The position numbers and the translations under genes were made by a program. 7,467 bases of DNA, from contig JAPHSC010000292.1 of NCBI GenBank assembly GCA_026193125.1, positions 1 through 7,467 on the forward strand, in the 5' to 3' direction. Source of the DNA: Gammaproteobacteria bacterium (lineage in GTDB: Bacteria; Pseudomonadota; Gammaproteobacteria; Steroidobacterales; BM003). How positions within the stretch are numbered: position 1 is the stretch's first letter; each line of letters begins with the position of its first letter. Under the pieces are notes generated by a model. That model was not told where the DNA came from. It saw only the letters and a program-made list of their open reading frames with translations, and did no database searches. This document shows positions 6,124 through 7,467 of the stretch, one piece after another.

Positions 6124-6918
6124 GTGGACACACAACGCTTTGCCAACCGAAATGCTGTGATTACCGGCGCCGGCAGTAAATCCGGGATAGGTTTTGCTGC
6201 AGCCCGAAAGCTGGGGCTGGGCGGCGCGCGGATTGGCATCACTTCCACCACAGATCGCATCTTTGAGCGTGTGAGCGAATTGAAAGCACTGGGGATAGAT
6301 GTCTGCGGCTACGTGGCCGACCTGATGGATCGGCCCCAGGTGGATGCCCTGTGCGCCAACGTACTGTCCGAACTGGGGCCGGTGCACATACTGGTCAACA
6401 ATGCCGGCATGGTACAGGTCGGCCAGGTCGAGGAATCCTCCGCCTTCGTCAACCTCCGTCAGCAAGCCTGGCATGAATCCATCGACAGAAATCTGACCAC
6501 CTGTTTCAACGTCACCCAGGAACTGCTGCCTGGCATGATACGCCAGCGTTACGGCCGTATCGTGAACGTATCCTCGGTAACCGGCCCGGTAGTGAGCAAC
6601 CCTGCATCGGCGCCCTATTCCGCAGCCAAGGCAGCCATGGTGGGTATGAGTCGGAGTATCGCCCTGGACGTGGGCGACAAAGGCATCACCATCAATAATG
6701 TTGCACCAGGCTGGATAAGTTCCGGATCACAATTGCCGCAGGAAGCCGTCGGGGGATTCAATACGCCCCTGCGTCGTTCCGGTACACCGGATGAGGTGGC
6801 CGACCTGATCGCCTTCCTGGCTTCGGACGAATCTTCCTACATAACCGGCCAGCTGATCATCATCGACGGTGGCAACACCTTGCAGGAATACAAGGGCCCG
6901 GTCGAATCCTATTACTGA
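6124..6918 (+). CDS. Short-chain dehydrogenase/reductase (classical SDR)
   Basis: This is a 264-residue NAD(P)-dependent cytoplasmic oxidoreductase of the FabG-like classical SDR family. The Rossmann fold starts at residue 11 with VITGAGSKSGIG, a glycine motif two residues longer than the usual TGxxxGIG. NNAG (92-95) follows, then the catalytic set Asn123 (RNL), Ser150/Ser151 (NVSS), Tyr165 and Lys169 (YSAAK), and PGW (195-197). The end of the second beta strand (ITSTTDR) lacks the acidic residue typical of NAD-specific members, which hints at NADP(H). The C-terminus has the standard YITGQLIIIDGG and then an extra tail of about 14 residues (NTLQEYKGPVESYY). The GTG start at 6124 is set by AAGGAG at 6112-6117. 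The gene is divergent from the glycosylase and convergent with the cupin gene, with no pathway partner in view. The substrate is unknown: 3-oxoacyl-ACP, a sugar, a steroid or another alcohol are all possible. Confidence 0.92.
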   Translation: MDTQRFANRNAVITGAGSKSGIGFAAARKLGLGGARIGITSTTDRIFERVSELKALGIDVCGYVADLMDRPQVDALCANVLSELGPVHILVNNAGMVQVGQVEESSAFVNLRQQAWHESIDRNLTTCFNVTQELLPGMIRQRYGRIVNVSSVTGPVVSNPASAPYSAAKAAMVGMSRSIALDVGDKGITINNVAPGWISSGSQLPQEAVGGFNTPLRRSGTPDEVADLIAFLASDESSYITGQLIIIDGGNTLQEYKGPVESYY

Positions 6919-6950
6919 GACCGTTAGCCAATCTCGCCCGGCGTAGTGCC

Positions 6951-6981
6951 CGGATTCAGGCGCTGAACCGACCCGCCTTTT
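6951..6981 (+). terminator. Possible terminator after the dehydrogenase gene
   Basis: CGG-A-TTCAG, a GCG loop and CTGAACCG form a hairpin of eight pairs with one bulged A (6951-6970). It is followed after seven bases by TTTT (6978-6981). The short T-run and the gap make it a weak intrinsic terminator. It is placed sensibly between two convergent genes. Confidence 0.35.
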
Positions 6982-7008
6982 CGATGTGGCAAGTAGCCGA
7001 AAGGTACT

Positions 7009-7467
7009 TCAGGCCTGGTTGAATCGCTCGCCGGGTTGTGCGGTCCGCATCCATTCGCGATACCGGTGGGCCTCGGCGCTCCTCTCGGGGGGCGCCCAAC
7101 TGGCGAAATCTTCCTCCCTGGTGGGCGTGTAGGCCCCTTCCTTGATCTCCATGGCCACTGTGCCGCTGGCCTGGCAGACATAGCAATGCCAGGTGTCGGG
7201 TGGCACTTCCACCGCCCTGATGGAGCCAGGGGTCATGGTAGTGCGCTGGCGAAGATGGCCGTCCGGCTCAAACAGTAACAGGTCGATGTGCCCATCCAGA
7301 ACCATGAAGAATTCCCATTTATGGGCTTCCGGATGCCGGTGGGGACGCATGTAGGTGTCTGGTTCGGTGGCAATAAACAACCGTTGTACCGCAGCACCCT
7401 CGGACTCGTGGGTATTCAGGTGGGCCCTGCGGCGTTCACTGTGCCTGGCCTGCTCCACCAGTTCTTC
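7009..7467 (-). CDS. WbuC-family cupin-fold metalloprotein (5' end cut by window edge)
   Basis: The 152 visible residues include everything but the first few of a WbuC-family cupin. The reading frame remains open to the right edge, and the first visible residues (EELVEQARHSERRRAHLN) fit the family's N-terminal helix, so the true start is probably about ten codons outside. A GTG at 7458 is in frame but would cut that helix. The metal-binding cupin motifs are intact: RPHRHP with His43 and His45, KWEFF with Glu52, and DTWH with His94 (numbered from the right edge). The family-typical segment AMEIKEGAYTP...EEDFASWAPPE follows, then a tail of about 25 residues. Named members occur in O-antigen gene clusters, but many are stand-alone and no member's reaction is known to me. 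No sugar or polysaccharide gene is visible here. The function is thus unassigned beyond a probable metal-bound small-molecule role. Confidence 0.87.
   Translation of the reverse strand, partial: EELVEQARHSERRRAHLNTHESEGAAVQRLFIATEPDTYMRPHRHPEAHKWEFFMVLDGHIDLLLFEPDGHLRQRTTMTPGSIRAVEVPPDTWHCYVCQASGTVAMEIKEGAYTPTREEDFASWAPPERSAEAHRYREWMRTAQPGERFNQA

Noticed and set aside
5949..6260. N-terminal extension of the glycosylase frame
   Set aside because: The extension overlaps the divergent dehydrogenase gene, is rich in Arg/Ser/Pro without family similarity, and a better ribosome site sits at the GTG at 5948.

Overview
The window is bacterial, GC-rich and densely coded. It carries eight protein genes: six complete, and two cut by the window edges. 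Protein style and gene content suggest a proteobacterium, most likely a gammaproteobacterium, but no rRNA or other marker is present, so this is an inference. There is no mobile element, CRISPR array, tRNA or rRNA that I can support.

Positions 1-3006 (minus strand) read as one operon for a membrane-bound fumarate reductase. The order of transcription is a 105-residue protein of unknown function, then the di-haem cytochrome b subunit (frdC), then the flavoprotein subunit (frdA). The iron-sulfur subunit (frdB) would be expected just beyond position 1. Both recognisable subunits follow the Wolinella succinogenes quinol:fumarate reductase pattern (cytochrome b with four haem histidines, gene order C-A-B), not the four-subunit E. 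coli FrdABCD type.

Positions 3007-3298 form a divergent intergenic region with short repeats. It separates the frd operon from a plus-strand Rieske-type [2Fe-2S] ferredoxin (3299-3649). A 175-base gap follows, then a homocysteine S-methyltransferase (3825-4787, plus).

Positions 4773-5948 (minus strand) hold an AlkA-like HhH-GPD DNA glycosylase followed by a small predicted exported protein of unknown function. The exported protein has its own promoter with a perfect TATAAT -10 box, and its 3' end overlaps that of the methyltransferase by 15 bases.

From 6124 a short-chain dehydrogenase/reductase runs on the plus strand, divergent from the glycosylase. It converges on a WbuC-family cupin metalloprotein (7009 to the right edge, minus strand) whose first few codons lie outside the window.

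Only the frd genes clearly work together. The others look like independent single-gene housekeeping or metabolic units. The features most worth a second look are the uncharacterised small protein leading the fumarate reductase operon and the Wolinella-like enzyme itself in this apparent host. I see no clearly new multi-gene system.
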